Below, piece after piece: positions 53,674-63,729 of a stretch of 64,000 nt of DNA. Source of the stretch: Latilactobacillus curvatus JCM 1096 = DSM 20019 (GTDB lineage: Bacteria > Bacillota > Bacilli > Lactobacillales > Lactobacillaceae); assembly GCF_004101845.1 (NCBI RefSeq), contig NZ_CP026116.1, positions 744,001 to 808,000 of the forward strand, given 5' to 3'. The notes under the pieces were generated by a model. That model did no database searches. It was not told the DNA's origin and was given only the letters and a program-made list of their open reading frames with translations. The first letter of the stretch is position 1. Each line of letters starts with the position of its first letter. The translations under genes and the position numbers were made by a program.

Positions 53674-55509
53674 TTATTTGTCGTCTTTAACTTCTTCGAA
53701 GTCGCCGTCAACAGTACCATCGTCAGACTTACCGTCAGTTGCATTACCTTCAGCACCAGCAGCTTGTTGTGCTTCTTGTGCTTGTTGATATAACTTAACT
53801 GTTAATTCTTGAACGATTTCACTCAACGCATCGCGTTTTGTCTTCATGTCTTCAAGGTTGTTTTCTTGTTGTGCTTTGACTAATTCTTCTTTAGCATCTT
53901 TAGCCTTTTGTAATTCTTCGTCAGAAACTTTACCTTCAAGTTCTTTCAAAGTCTTATCTGTTTGGAAGATTAATTGATCAACATCGTTCTTCAAATCAAC
54001 TTCTTCTTTACGTTTGTTGTCGGCTTCTTCATTTTCTTGAGCTTCTTTCATCATGCGATCGATTTCTTCGTCTGATAAACCAGAGTTACTCTTGATAGTG
54101 ATTTTTTGTTCTTTATTTGTGCCAAGGTCTTTAGCAGAAACATTAACAATCCCGTTCTTATCAATATCGAATTTAACTTCGATTTGTGGCACACCACGAG
54201 GTGCAGCAGGAATATCTGTTAATTGGAAACGGCCTAAAGTCTTGTTATCAGCAGCCATTGGACGTTCACCTTGTAAGACATGGATGTCTACGGCAGGTTG
54301 GTTGTCGGCAGCTGTTGAGAATGTTTGGGCTTTGCTTGTAGGAATTGTTGTGTTCCGGTCGATTAACTTCGTGAAGACACCGCCCATTGTTTCAATCCCT
54401 AATGATAATGGTGTCACATCAAGTAAAACAACATCTTTAACGTCACCTGAGATAACACCACCTTGAACAGCAGCACCAAGAGCAACAGCTTCGTCAGGGT
54501 TGATTGAGTGATCAGGTTCCTTGCCTGTCCAGTTCTTAACAGCTTCTTGAACAGCAGGAATTCGTGTTGAACCACCGTTTAAGATGACTTTGTCGATGTC
54601 GCCTGATTCTAGACCAGCATCTTTCAAAGCATTCATAACAGGTGCTTTTGTCCGGTCAACTAAGTCTGATGTTAACTTATCGAATTCAGCACGTGATAAA
54701 GTCATTTCCAAATGTAAAGGACCGTTTTCGCCGGCTGAGATAAATGGCAAGCTGATTTGGGTGCTTGTCACACCAGATAAATCTTTTTTAGCTTTTTCAG
54801 CAGCATCTTTTAGACGTTGCATAGCCATCTTGTCTTTTGACAAGTCAATACCGTTGTCTGATTTGAAGTTTTCAACTAACCAGTTCATGATGGCTTCATC
54901 AAAGTCATCCCCACCTAAATGTGTATCACCGTTTGTTGATAATACTTGGAAGACACCGTCGCCTAATTCAAGAACAGAAACGTCGAAAGTCCCACCACCA
55001 AGGTCATAAACTAAGACTTTTTCGTCTGTTTCTGTCTTGTCCAAACCGTAAGCTAATGCTGAAGCTGTTGGTTCGTTGATAATCCGTTTAACATCTAAGC
55101 CGGCAATCTTACCAGCATCTTTAGTGGCTTGGCGTTGTGAATCATTGAAGTAAGCAGGTACTGTGATAACAGCTTCTGTGACTTCTTCACCAAGATAATC
55201 TTCAGCGAATTTCTTGATGTATTGTAAGATCATTGCTGAAACTTCTTGTGGTGTGTATGATTTGTCGCCAACAGTTACTTTGTAACCTGCTTCGCCGATG
55301 TGACGTTTGATTGATGCGATTGTATCAGGGTTAGTGATTGCTTGGCGTTTTGCCACTTCACCAACTTGGATTTCGCCGTTTTTAAATGACACAACAGATG
55401 GTGTTGTCCGTGCGCCTTCTGGATTTGTGATAATTTTTGGTTGTCCGCCTTCTAATACGGCAACAGCTGAGTTGGTTGTCCCTAAGTCAATACCGATTAC
55501 TTTACTCAT
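53674..55509 (-). CDS. dnaK: Chaperone DnaK (Hsp70)
   Basis: 611 residues. [49 protein letters not shown] and the substrate-binding domain from about 365 ([14 protein letters not shown]). Gram-positive type, without the 24-residue insertion. Ends in an acidic EEVKDDK tail. Central folding chaperone, with GrpE and DnaJ in the same operon. Confidence 0.98.
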   Translation of the reverse strand: MSKVIGIDLGTTNSAVAVLEGGQPKIITNPEGARTTPSVVSFKNGEIQVGEVAKRQAITNPDTIASIKRHIGEAGYKVTVGDKSYTPQEVSAMILQYIKKFAEDYLGEEVTEAVITVPAYFNDSQRQATKDAGKIAGLDVKRIINEPTASALAYGLDKTETDEKVLVYDLGGGTFDVSVLELGDGVFQVLSTNGDTHLGGDDFDEAIMNWLVENFKSDNGIDLSKDKMAMQRLKDAAEKAKKDLSGVTSTQISLPFISAGENGPLHLEMTLSRAEFDKLTSDLVDRTKAPVMNALKDAGLESGDIDKVILNGGSTRIPAVQEAVKNWTGKEPDHSINPDEAVALGAAVQGGVISGDVKDVVLLDVTPLSLGIETMGGVFTKLIDRNTTIPTSKAQTFSTAADNQPAVDIHVLQGERPMAADNKTLGRFQLTDIPAAPRGVPQIEVKFDIDKNGIVNVSAKDLGTNKEQKITIKSNSGLSDEEIDRMMKEAQENEEADNKRKEEVDLKNDVDQLIFQTDKTLKELEGKVSDEELQKAKDAKEELVKAQQENNLEDMKTKRDALSEIVQELTVKLYQQAQEAQQAAGAEGNATDGKSDDGTVDGDFEEVKDDK

Positions 55510-55545
55510 AAAAAATACCCTCTTTTTTTAGATTTTTAGTTTAAT

Positions 55546-56157
55546 TTATTGTGCAACAACGACCATTGCTGGTCTTAAGACGCGGTCCTTCAAGTAGTAG
55601 CCTTTTTGGAAGACTTGTACAACAGTATCCGCTTTTTGATCACCATCAACAGCGACCGTTTGCACGGCCTGATGAATGGTCGGATCAAAGGCTTGTCCTT
55701 GCGCCTCAATTTCCTTAACGCCATGATCTTCTAAAGCATGTTTCATATGATCGTATGTCATTTGAACACCCTTTTTAAGACTCTCAGCACTATCATCAGT
55801 TGCTTCAGTTGCCAACGCACGTTCTAGATTATCCAAAACGGGTAAGACATCTTTTGCAAGTGATTGCCCATCATATTTTAACAAGCTAGCTTGTTCTTTT
55901 TGATGACGGGTTTGAATGTTTTTAATTTCAGCTTGTGACCGTAAGAAACTATCTTCTAAATCATCATATTTCTTTTGGAGTTCAGCAAGTTGAGCCGCTA
56001 AATCTGGCTTAGCTGCATCTTCGTCAGGTGCAGCCTCTTCGATCACTTCATCTGCTTCTAATTCAGGTTCAAATGGCGTTTCTTCTTTAGGTGTTTCTGT
56101 TTCTGGCATTTCTGCTACTGGCTTTTCTTGTTTCTCAGCCTTTTCTTGCTTGGTCAA
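55546..56157 (-). CDS. grpE: Nucleotide exchange factor GrpE
   Basis: 203 residues. Acidic, E/P-rich N-terminus (1-60), long coiled-coil helix (about 60-110) and beta domain ending in KDRVLRPAMVVV. Exchanges ADP on DnaK. TTG start at 56157 with AAGGAG 9 nt upstream. Confidence 0.94.
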   Translation of the reverse strand: MTKQEKAEKQEKPVAEMPETETPKEETPFEPELEADEVIEEAAPDEDAAKPDLAAQLAELQKKYDDLEDSFLRSQAEIKNIQTRHQKEQASLLKYDGQSLAKDVLPVLDNLERALATEATDDSAESLKKGVQMTYDHMKHALEDHGVKEIEAQGQAFDPTIHQAVQTVAVDGDQKADTVVQVFQKGYYLKDRVLRPAMVVVAQ

Positions 56158-56172
56158 ACAAACACGCTCCTT

Positions 56173-57231
56173 TTAAGATTGATCATCATCGAAATTCGCA
56201 TAATAATCAATTAATTTCTTCGCTAACTCTTCACGGAATAAATCGAGTAACCCAATCATCCGCGAATAGGGCATGCTAGTGGGGCCCAGTAGTGCAATGA
56301 CTCCCTGTCCGTGTTCACCAACGTCATAATTAACAGTCATTAGACTATAATGTTTCAACAGATCGTTGGCCATCTCGGTGCCCAGGCGAACCTGAACTTG
56401 GCTATTGGCGCCTCCAGGGGACAAATCTAGCAACTTGGCTAAATCATCTGAACGATTAATCATGTTATACAACGACTTCAGCTGGGTGACATCGGAGAAC
56501 TCTGAAAAATTCAACAAGTTCATCTGACCGCCAACAAATAAGCGCTCTTGACTCGCCTTTTTCAAAACATCGTCGAAGATGTCTAAAAAGCCGGTCGGAG
56601 AAGCCATGTACTGGGCTAATAGCGCCGGTACATCCGTCTTTAACTTCTGACTAACCACGGTTAACGGTAAGCCAATTAGGTGATCATTAATGATTCGAAT
56701 GGCTTTTTCGAGTTCATCACCCGAAATCGCTTGTGGAATGGTAAATACCTGATTATCAACTGTCCCTGCACTCGTCACGATAATCGCCATCACTTGGTGA
56801 TTACTCAACGGTACTAGACGAAAACCAGTTAACCGAATCTCAGCCACTTCCGGTCCTAACGCGATTGCTGTATAGCTCGTTAGGTTCGATAAGATATTAG
56901 CCGATTGTGAGACGATTTCATCAATCTTATGATAGTGCTGTCCAAATGATTGTTGGACCGTTGCCACATCAACCGGATTGAGGGTTGCTGGTTGCATGAG
57001 ATGGTCTAGATAGTAGCGATAGCCTTGCATCGACGGTACCCGTCCAGATGACGAATGCGTCTTCTCAATTAAACCGACACTTTCCAAATCAGCCATATCA
57101 TTACGAATTGTTGCAGAACTAACGTGTACCGGCAATTCTGCCATTAACTTCTTAGAACCCACTGGCTGACCACTCTCTGTAAAAAGACGAATAATTTCTT
57201 TCAAAATCATTAATTGCCTTTCGGTCAGCAT
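56173..57231 (-). CDS. hrcA: Heat-inducible repressor HrcA
   Basis: 352 residues. Winged helix [29 protein letters not shown], HrcA GAF-like domain and C-terminal [16 protein letters not shown] motif. Binds CIRCE and represses its own operon; needs GroEL for activity. ATG at 57231 with AGAGG upstream; an in-frame ATG at 57312 lies upstream of the promoter. Confidence 0.96.
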   Translation of the reverse strand: MLTERQLMILKEIIRLFTESGQPVGSKKLMAELPVHVSSATIRNDMADLESVGLIEKTHSSSGRVPSMQGYRYYLDHLMQPATLNPVDVATVQQSFGQHYHKIDEIVSQSANILSNLTSYTAIALGPEVAEIRLTGFRLVPLSNHQVMAIIVTSAGTVDNQVFTIPQAISGDELEKAIRIINDHLIGLPLTVVSQKLKTDVPALLAQYMASPTGFLDIFDDVLKKASQERLFVGGQMNLLNFSEFSDVTQLKSLYNMINRSDDLAKLLDLSPGGANSQVQVRLGTEMANDLLKHYSLMTVNYDVGEHGQGVIALLGPTSMPYSRMIGLLDLFREELAKKLIDYYANFDDDQS

Positions 57232-57245
57232 GTCATCACCTCTTT

Positions 57246-57312
57246 TTAGCACTTGAATATCATGAGTGCTAATTACAATTATTAATATAGCAAGAACGTC
57301 AAATAAAGTCAA
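57246..57312 (-). promoter_or_regulatory. CIRCE operator and hrcA promoter
   Basis: CIRCE element TTAGCACTT-N9-GAGTGCTAA (57246-57272), one mismatch from the perfect inverted repeat. Minus-strand promoter: TTGACT (57307-57312), 17-nt spacer, TATATT (57284-57289). Confidence 0.95.
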
Positions 57313-57387
57313 GAAACGTACCGGCTTTTTTACGGATTTACTGAAAATCGGTCCTTAGACGGAGGGCCTTACTGGACCAAAGGACAA

Positions 57388-57432
57388 AATAAAAAACGAG
57401 CCGCTTCTTAGATGGAAGAGACTCGCTTTATG
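57388..57432 (-). terminator. Terminator downstream of hemW
   Basis: Minus strand: CGAG/CTCG and CTTC/GAAG stem pairs followed by six T. It comes after repeat copy 6. Confidence 0.7.
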
Positions 57433-57447
57433 AAGTGGAATATTTAT

Positions 57448-57525
57448 AACGTGCTTTTCAAACCATATTCCTGTGCCTAGCGACACAAGGCGAATGCTCA
57501 GAATATCCCCCGGTTTGAACGCACT
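57448..57525 (-). repeat. Short structured repeat (copy 6)
   Basis: In sense orientation starts at the hemW stop (TGA then GTGCGTTCAAACC) and ends GGTTTGAAAAGCACGTT. Inner stem ATATTC/GAATAT is conserved by covariation; the apical hairpin of longer copies is missing. Confidence 0.85.
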
Positions 57526-58664
57526 CAATAACTATCTAGCAGAAACTCTTGGAAGACTTCATTGCCTAAGAACTTACCTGATTCAGTTAGTCTTAACCAA
57601 TCGCCTTCTTGTTTGAGGTAGCCCTTTGCAATTTGGGTGGCAACTGTTTCGCCGTAAACATTTTGTAATGGATAATTGAATTTATCTTGAAAATGACTGA
57701 TGGATACGCCTTGCATCGTCCGTAACCCGAGGAAGAGTTCTTCCTCCATTTGTTCGGTCAGTGGCAGAACATGGCGTTCAATGACTGGCACCTTATTTTC
57801 TTTTAAGGGTTCTAGGTATTGTTGGATTGGGCCGAAGTTATGGTAACGATCCTTACCTAAATAGCCGTAAGCACCGGCACCAAAGCCAAAATACTTTTCA
57901 TTGCGCCAGTAAGTTAGATTATGCGCAGATTGAAAGCCTGGCTTGGCAAAATTACTGATTTCATATTGATCTAAACCAGCCCGCTTGAAACTATCAATCG
58001 CGGCTTGATACATATGTGCTTCAACATCTTGCGATGGTAAATGCAACTTGCCTTGGCGCATCAAGTTATAGAAGATTGTTTTGCGTTCGAGAATCAATGA
58101 GTACGTCGAATAATGCGGTAAGTCGAGTTCAATTGCCTTATTCAAACTATCCATGAAATCCGCTTCACTTTGTTGTGGTAAGCGGAAAATCAAATCGATA
58201 CTCATATTTTCGAAGCCGACCTTGCGCGCGTTATCGATTGCCCGATAAACATCCGCACTTCGGTGAATCCGCCCGATCTGTTTTAAAATCTGATCATTAA
58301 ACGACTGCACGCCAATACTTAACCGGTTGACGCCGTTGTCCTTCAGAACTTGCAATTTTTCAGTATCTTGTAAGTCATTAGGATTGGCTTCAAACGTAAA
58401 CTCACCACCCTCATAAGGTAAGTATTGATGAATCCCATCGGTTAAACGTTGGAGTTGTGCTGGTGATAAAGTAGTTGGTGTCCCCCCACCGACATAGATC
58501 GTATCAATTGGTTCGTCTGGGTATTCTGCCATCACTAATTGAAACTCGCGAATCAACATATCGACATAATCATCGACCGGTTGACCTTCAATGAAAACCT
58601 TATTGAAATCGCAGTAGTAACAAATATGCTCGCAAAATGGGATGTGAATATAAGCGCCTGCCAT
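57525..58664 (-). CDS. hemW: HemW-like radical SAM protein
   Basis: 379 residues. AYIHIPFCEHICYYCDF carries the CxxxCxxC cluster for [4Fe-4S]-SAM; GGGTPT and EANPNDL follow. Closely related to coproporphyrinogen oxidase HemN, but lacks its N-terminal extension. HemW proteins are heme chaperones. Starts just after ribF (1-nt overlap). Confidence 0.92.
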   Translation of the reverse strand: MAGAYIHIPFCEHICYYCDFNKVFIEGQPVDDYVDMLIREFQLVMAEYPDEPIDTIYVGGGTPTTLSPAQLQRLTDGIHQYLPYEGGEFTFEANPNDLQDTEKLQVLKDNGVNRLSIGVQSFNDQILKQIGRIHRSADVYRAIDNARKVGFENMSIDLIFRLPQQSEADFMDSLNKAIELDLPHYSTYSLILERKTIFYNLMRQGKLHLPSQDVEAHMYQAAIDSFKRAGLDQYEISNFAKPGFQSAHNLTYWRNEKYFGFGAGAYGYLGKDRYHNFGPIQQYLEPLKENKVPVIERHVLPLTEQMEEELFLGLRTMQGVSISHFQDKFNYPLQNVYGETVATQIAKGYLKQEGDWLRLTESGKFLGNEVFQEFLLDSY

Positions 58665-59617
58665 TAATGTTGTGCCTCTAATTTCTCAAAATAAGTTCGG
58701 GTATCGGCTTCGTCTTGGTGGAGTTGGTCAATCAAGGCTTCCGCGGAGTCAAACTTCACTTCGCCGCGTAAGTAGTGATACCAATCCACTTTCACTTGTT
58801 CACCGTAAATATCGCCATTGAAATCTAATAAGTTAATCTCCACCGTTACCGGGTTATTGCTGTGGAACGTCACATTCCGACCAATTGAAGCCATGCCAAT
58901 ATACCATTGACCGCGCACTAAAAAGCGGACCGCATAAATCCCAATTCCTGGTAATCGTTCTGGTCGTTGCGATTCGATGTTAGCAGTTGGAAACCCTAAT
59001 TCTCGCCCGCGTGCTTCACCATGCACTACTTCACCGGTCGTTTGGTAAACATAACCGAGTAATTCATTAGCTTCCGCAATCTTACCAGCATCTAAATCCT
59101 CTCGTACTAATGTCGAGCCGATTTTGACACCATTATGGTCATGTTCTGCAACTGTCACAATGGCAAAGCGCCCTTTGGCATAGTCTGACAATGTCGTCAT
59201 ATTCGCAATCTCTTTTTTACCATAAGTGTAATCAAAGCCAGCCACCACTGTATCCGCATGTAAAGCGACTAAGTATTGATCGACAAATGTTTGTGGGGCT
59301 AGTTGTGCAAATGCTTCATTAAAGTGCACGATGTAGAAAACATCAACGCCTAACTCCGCCATCAATTCTTGCTTGCGCTCAACCGTTGATAAATAACGGA
59401 ATGACTCCCGATCGGCATTGCGATAAACAATGGCAGGATGGATATCAAACGTCATCACAGCTAATAGTAAACCTTTTTGAACTGCAATTTGTTTTGCTTT
59501 CCGAATTACAGCTTGATGGCCTCGATGTACGCCATCAAAAAAGCCAAGCGCCAAGACCACTTGGTCAGCTGGCACTTGTTCTTTTGAATATGGATGAATT
59601 AATTCAATGACACGCAT
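58664..59617 (-). CDS. ribF: Bifunctional riboflavin kinase/FAD synthetase
   Basis: 317 residues. N-terminal FAD synthetase: LGFFDGVHRGHQAVI (HxGH-like) and VAGFDYTYGKK; C-terminal kinase: GRELGFPTANIE and VEINLLDFNGDIYGEQ. Makes FMN and FAD. ATG at 59617 with AGG 8 nt upstream. Second gene of truB-ribF-hemW. Confidence 0.95.
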   Translation of the reverse strand: MRVIELIHPYSKEQVPADQVVLALGFFDGVHRGHQAVIRKAKQIAVQKGLLLAVMTFDIHPAIVYRNADRESFRYLSTVERKQELMAELGVDVFYIVHFNEAFAQLAPQTFVDQYLVALHADTVVAGFDYTYGKKEIANMTTLSDYAKGRFAIVTVAEHDHNGVKIGSTLVREDLDAGKIAEANELLGYVYQTTGEVVHGEARGRELGFPTANIESQRPERLPGIGIYAVRFLVRGQWYIGMASIGRNVTFHSNNPVTVEINLLDFNGDIYGEQVKVDWYHYLRGEVKFDSAEALIDQLHQDEADTRTYFEKLEAQH

Positions 59618-59636
59618 ATTTTTCACCTAGTTTTTT

Positions 59637-60554
59637 TTAATGAGTCCCTTGATTTTGTAAATACATTTTATAAGGGCGATAAAGATGTTGCGCTGCTTTT
59701 TCAACTTGATAGAGCGCCTTGATATGCCCTTGATAGGTCAACGCCACAATCTCATCGGTTTGTTCTGGCAATGTCAAGAACACACCGTTTAAAAGCTTGG
59801 CCCATTGATCGTCGTCTAAAGCAATCTTCTTGTAATCTTCAAATACATGGTCAATTGGCAATAAAACGTCTGCCAGTTCGCCCGCTTCAGCTTTTTGCGC
59901 CAATTGTTCCAACGTGATACAGTTACCAATTTGAATGCCGCCACTCTTAAGACGTGTCAAATCGGACATCACTGCGGGTAAACCGAGTTTACGACCGAAA
60001 TCAACAGCTAATGTGCGGATATAAGTCCCCTTTGAGCAACTGACAATGAACCGGAATGTTTGGCGCCCAGATTCTGCGTCAAATTGTGGTTCACCATCCA
60101 AATCAAACTGCGTAATCGTGATTGAACGTTGTGGCCGTTCGACTGGATCACCAGCGCGCGCATAGTCGTATAAACGCCGCCCATTGACTTTCACCGCTGA
60201 AAACATGGGGGGAATCTGAATTGAATCGCCCAGAAAACTAGCGAGGGTCTCTTTGATTCTCTCAGTTGAAAAAGGTTCTGTTAAGCGCGCCTCTTCAACG
60301 ACTTCACCATCTAAGTCTTCAGTCGTTGTTGATAAGCCAAGGGTGATTTCACCCGTGTAGACTTTACCAGAATGCACCAATTGATCAACAACCTTCGTTG
60401 CTTGACCGATACAGATTGGTAACACCCCATCGACGTTGGGATCCAACGTGCCAGAATGGCCCACTTTCTTCATGTGTAAAATGCGGCGCACTTTAAACAC
60501 ACAATCGTTACTCGTCATGCCGCGTTCTTTATATAAGGGTACAATGCCGTCCAT
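59637..60554 (-). CDS. truB: tRNA pseudouridine synthase TruB
   Basis: 305 residues. GHSGTLDPNVDGVLPICIG carries the catalytic Asp of pseudouridine-55 synthase; YTGEITLG and CSKGTYIRTLAVD follow. C-terminal PUA-like region. AAAGGAG 6 nt before the ATG; extended -10 (TGCTATAAT) at 60585-60593. Usually follows rbfA; here separated by the IS and the polysaccharide remnants. Confidence 0.96.
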   Translation of the reverse strand: MDGIVPLYKERGMTSNDCVFKVRRILHMKKVGHSGTLDPNVDGVLPICIGQATKVVDQLVHSGKVYTGEITLGLSTTTEDLDGEVVEEARLTEPFSTERIKETLASFLGDSIQIPPMFSAVKVNGRRLYDYARAGDPVERPQRSITITQFDLDGEPQFDAESGRQTFRFIVSCSKGTYIRTLAVDFGRKLGLPAVMSDLTRLKSGGIQIGNCITLEQLAQKAEAGELADVLLPIDHVFEDYKKIALDDDQWAKLLNGVFLTLPEQTDEIVALTYQGHIKALYQVEKAAQHLYRPYKMYLQNQGTH

Positions 60555-60653
60555 AAGTAATCTCCTTTAAGTATTAACTAAACTATTATAGCATAGAGTG
60601 TGAAGTCGAACGGGATTAGCTTTATGATGCTGCTCAATTTATTATCAAAGCAC

Positions 60654-60688
60654 AAAAAAAGATGGGACAAAAGAAACTCTTGCCCATC
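60654..60688 (-). terminator. Hairpin left of the IS30 element
   Basis: GATGGGCAA / TTGTCCCATC-type stem with seven T on the minus strand. It is likely the former terminator of the polysaccharide operon. Confidence 0.65.
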
Positions 60689-60725
60689 CTCGCTCAATGT
60701 TGTTTTATTAGTAACCTTTTTTACT

Positions 60726-61760
60726 CGGCAAATTCTATAATTAATCCGAACAGAAATTAAAAAGCCCAAAGCAATCACTTACAATGGTAGTAGCTAATTC
60801 CAACCAATATAGGGAGTGATTACTTTGGGTACATCTACTTTATCACGTTTTCAACGTGGCGCACTAGCACAACTGGTCAATGAGGGGAATAAATCTTACC
60901 AAGTAATGGCTGACGCCTTAGGCGTCGCCAAAGCTACGATTAGCTATGAGTTGGACCGAGTTAAACCTTATGATCCAGAATTAGCTCAGCAAGATGCAGA
61001 TCGCAAAAGGCGGAATTGCGGTCGTCGTTCGATGCTGACGGCAGCATTAGCGACTTTAATTACCAATCACTTACGATTAACCTGGTCACCAGAAACCATT
61101 GCGGCCGCTTATAACTTGAGCACTGCGTCAATTTATAATTGGCTTAATCGTGGCTGGCTCCCCTTCAAATTGACTGATCTACCCAATCGGAATGTCCGCC
61201 AGCACCGAGTGAGCGAAAATCGTGGGAAATTTACAAGTGGGACTTCCATCGAACAACGGCCAACAACTGTTAATCAACGGTTAGCTTTTGGTCATTGGGA
61301 AGTAGATACGGTGCTTTCTAGTCGAAGTGAGTCACGATCATGTCTGGTTACATTCGTAGAACGTAAGACCCGACTTCTATGGGCCATCAAAGCCCCTAAT
61401 AGAACGGCTAAGGCTCTAAACACCGCCTTTGGCAAGTTTATGGGGGCCTTCGGTCCCCAAGTAAAATCCATTACTGTTGATCATGGTAAAGAGTTTGCCA
61501 ATTATCAGGCCTTAGAATAGGATTATCAGATCAAAGTTTATTTTTGCCATCCATATTCACCATGGGAGCGAGGTTCCAATGAATATTTTAATAGACGGTT
61601 ACGCTGGTTCTTCCCGAAAAAGACCAATTTTAGCCAAGTAACGACTGATGAGATCCTAGCAGCACTTGAACTAATTAATCAACGACCATTAAAAATACAT
61701 CATCAACAGACTGCCATTGAAAGATTCCGGGCTTGTTCGGATTAAACTTGTAATTTGCCG
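60726..61760 (+). mobile_element. IS30-family element (ISLsa1-like)
   Basis: 1035 bp. Inverted ends: left CGGCAAATT...TTAATCCGAACA (60726-60752), right its complement ending AATTTGCCG (61734-61760), about 27 bp with internal mismatches. It encodes one IS30 transposase with an in-frame stop. I see no target duplication in the flanks (left ACT, right TGG). The right end truncates a small gene. The name is from memory, not a search. Confidence 0.88.
60825..61745 (+). pseudogene. IS30-family transposase with in-frame amber codon
   Basis: TTG start (60825) with GGGAG 8 nt upstream. N-terminal HTH (NKSYQVMADALGVAKATISYEL), DDE core: GHWEVDTVLS (first D), TVDHGKEFA (second D). TAG at 61518-61520 after QALE; the same frame continues (DYQIKVYFCHPYSPWERGSNE, third E) to 61745. 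Product would be truncated before the last catalytic Glu, so the copy is probably inactive unless suppressed. Confidence 0.9.
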
Positions 61761-61830
61761 TGGTAAAAAACCAATCAATTGTAATCTGATCTTCGCTTAG
61801 CTGATGACGAATATAATCTGGTTTACTCAT
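61761..61830 (-). pseudogene. Small gene truncated by the IS30 element
   Basis: ATG at 61830 with GGAAGG upstream, overlapping the stop of the glycosyltransferase remnant. The first 23 codons (MSKPDYIRHQLSEDQITIDW...) are native, then the frame enters the IS. Its place after a GT2 synthase fits an IcaD/PgaD-like accessory gene, but too little remains to tell. Confidence 0.7.
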
Positions 61831-63126
61831 TTGAATCCTTCCCTTCTGGTTTTCCAGTGACTTCAGTCGACCGTTTTGGTGATTTCCATACACCCGCATC
61901 TTTACCTCGAATGATTTGGCGAATCGTTGGCACAATTTCGACTGCTACGGTATATGTATTAACCATCCAATAAATCAAGATATACCAAGGCGCAAAGGCG
62001 ATATACTTCAACGAACGGCCGCCATCGTTAAAGTAAGACGCTTGTACCAGCTGAATCAACCCTACCAATATCTCGATTGTGATGAAAATCCCTGAAAATG
62101 ACAGATTTGAGAGTAGCCGATGCCAATCATGATTAATCAGATAACCCATTTGAAGCACTACAAAGGTCACCATACTCATCCAGTAAAATAACGACCAAAT
62201 AATACTCAAACCATAATCGATAATACTTGGCACCATCGAAAAGTGCTTAATCGGGTGCCGTAAAATGCTAAACGATTTTGTTAAGAGCACGTAAATCCCA
62301 CCGGAAGTCCATCTTCGCCGTTGCTTAACGAGTTCTGGTAATGTTTCTGGCACATCCATAAAAAAGCGAATGTGCGGTGCAAAATATGCTTGCCACCCTG
62401 CAGTCTGCATATCCCAAGAAATCGCAATATCTTCAGTTGGTTGTTCTGCCTGCCAACCACCGACATCGATCACCGCTGCCTTACGGTACATCGTATTCGC
62501 TCCAGAAAAGGCAAACAGCCCACCGTAAGAAAGTTGCGACCGTTTAATTAAGCCAATAATTGAATTTAATTCATTTTGTTGAGCTTCTGCGACTAGCGTT
62601 GTCTTATTAATCGACAACATATTACCAGTCACGGCGCCTAATTGAGCGCCCCCTTCCCGCTCAAGATAATACATATACTTCCATAAGGCATCCACTTCGG
62701 GTTTCGAATCAGCATCGTTGGACAGAATAAATTCACCTTTAGCAAATCCTAAAGCACTATTAAAACCCGCCGCTTTCCCGCGATTATTAATAATCGTGAG
62801 CGTTCGCAAGCGCTGCCCATATTTAAAATAATGCCAGTTCTATCTGTCGAGCCGTCATTAACGACAATGATTTCGTAGCGGTCAGTTGGATAATTCATTT
62901 GTGTCGCTAAATGATCAATCGTCGCCTGAATTGACGCCTCTTCATTGTGGGCTGGCACTAAAATCGTAATAAATGGCGTCCCCTTTTTAAGATAGCGTGG
63001 TTGATCAGCCTTTTCCATCAATAACCAATAATATAAACTAGAGACAATAAACGATAAGCCCCCAATAATCGGATACGAAACGAGCGTATAGATTAATATT
63101 TGAGTTAAAGAGTCTGTCAACAACAT
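61823..63126 (-). pseudogene. Processive GT2 glycosyltransferase (PgaC/IcaA-like), frameshifted
   Basis: Two frames join near 62812. N-terminal part: one helix, then PFITILVPAHNEE and VVNDGSTDRTG. C-terminal part: LTIINNRGKAAGFNSALG, LSNDADSKP, and KQRRRWTSGG (the Q-x-x-R-W motif), then four helices. One missing base around GSA/LRTLTI separates them. Homologous to poly-N-acetylglucosamine synthases. ATG at 63126 with GAGGG upstream. Confidence 0.88.
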
Positions 63127-63244
63127 GTACGCGCCCTCATTTCAGATTGGATTTTAATCAGTTAACAATGAATTCACATCATATAACTCACTTGCCGCGC
63201 TAAACCATAAAATATCTGCCAATAACAATAGTTTCATTACTTCA

Positions 63245-63274
63245 ATAGTAATATGGTGCAAACGACTAAGTCAA
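63245..63274 (-). promoter_or_regulatory. Promoter of the GT2 gene
   Basis: Minus strand: TTGACT (63269-63274), 18-nt spacer, TACTAT (63245-63250). Confidence 0.6.
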
Positions 63275-63310
63275 TTTAATAGATTATCGTTTCCATAAGG
63301 TCATTCAAAC

Positions 63311-63344
63311 AAAAAAAGAGCCCCGCTTTCGCGGGGCTCTTTTT
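63311..63344 (-). terminator. Terminator of the infB-rbfA operon
   Basis: AGAGCCCCGC-TTTC-GCGGGGCTCT perfect stem with A/T flanks on both strands. Confidence 0.92.
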
Positions 63345-63350
63345 CACAGT

Positions 63351-63707
63351 TTAACGCTGTGCTTCATCTTCGTGTAACTTACGTAAAAGTTCGTCGATAT
63401 GTTCACCATAACGCACTGAACCGTCTTGTTCAAAGGTGATTTCTGGAATCTTGTACAACTTAATCCGTTGGCCAAGTTCGCTGCGAATCAATCCTTTAGC
63501 TTTATCTAAGCCAGCTTGTGTCTTTTCAGCGTCACTTGCTAAGCCAGATAAAATGCTGTAATAAACTTTAACATGTTGTAAGTCACCACTGAGATTAATA
63601 TCAGTGATTGTGACCCCTTCAACTCGGGGATCACGCACTCTTTTTAATAAAATGTCATTTATTTCGCGTTGAATTTCTTGTTCAACCCGACCAACACGAT
63701 GTTTCAT
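63351..63707 (-). CDS. rbfA: Ribosome-binding factor A
   Basis: 118 residues, KH-like fold. N-terminal [18 protein letters not shown] and [26 protein letters not shown]. Helps mature the 30S subunit. 22 nt after infB. Ends at the strong terminator 63311-63344. Confidence 0.95.
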   Translation of the reverse strand: MKHRVGRVEQEIQREINDILLKRVRDPRVEGVTITDINLSGDLQHVKVYYSILSGLASDAEKTQAGLDKAKGLIRSELGQRIKLYKIPEITFEQDGSVRYGEHIDELLRKLHEDEAQR

Positions 63708-63729
63708 TGCTTGTCCTCCTGTAAATTAA

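Noticed and set aside
60578-60778. Minus-strand 66-codon frame at the left IS end
   Set aside because: It spans the inverted repeat and the old terminator, with no ribosome binding site or family likeness.
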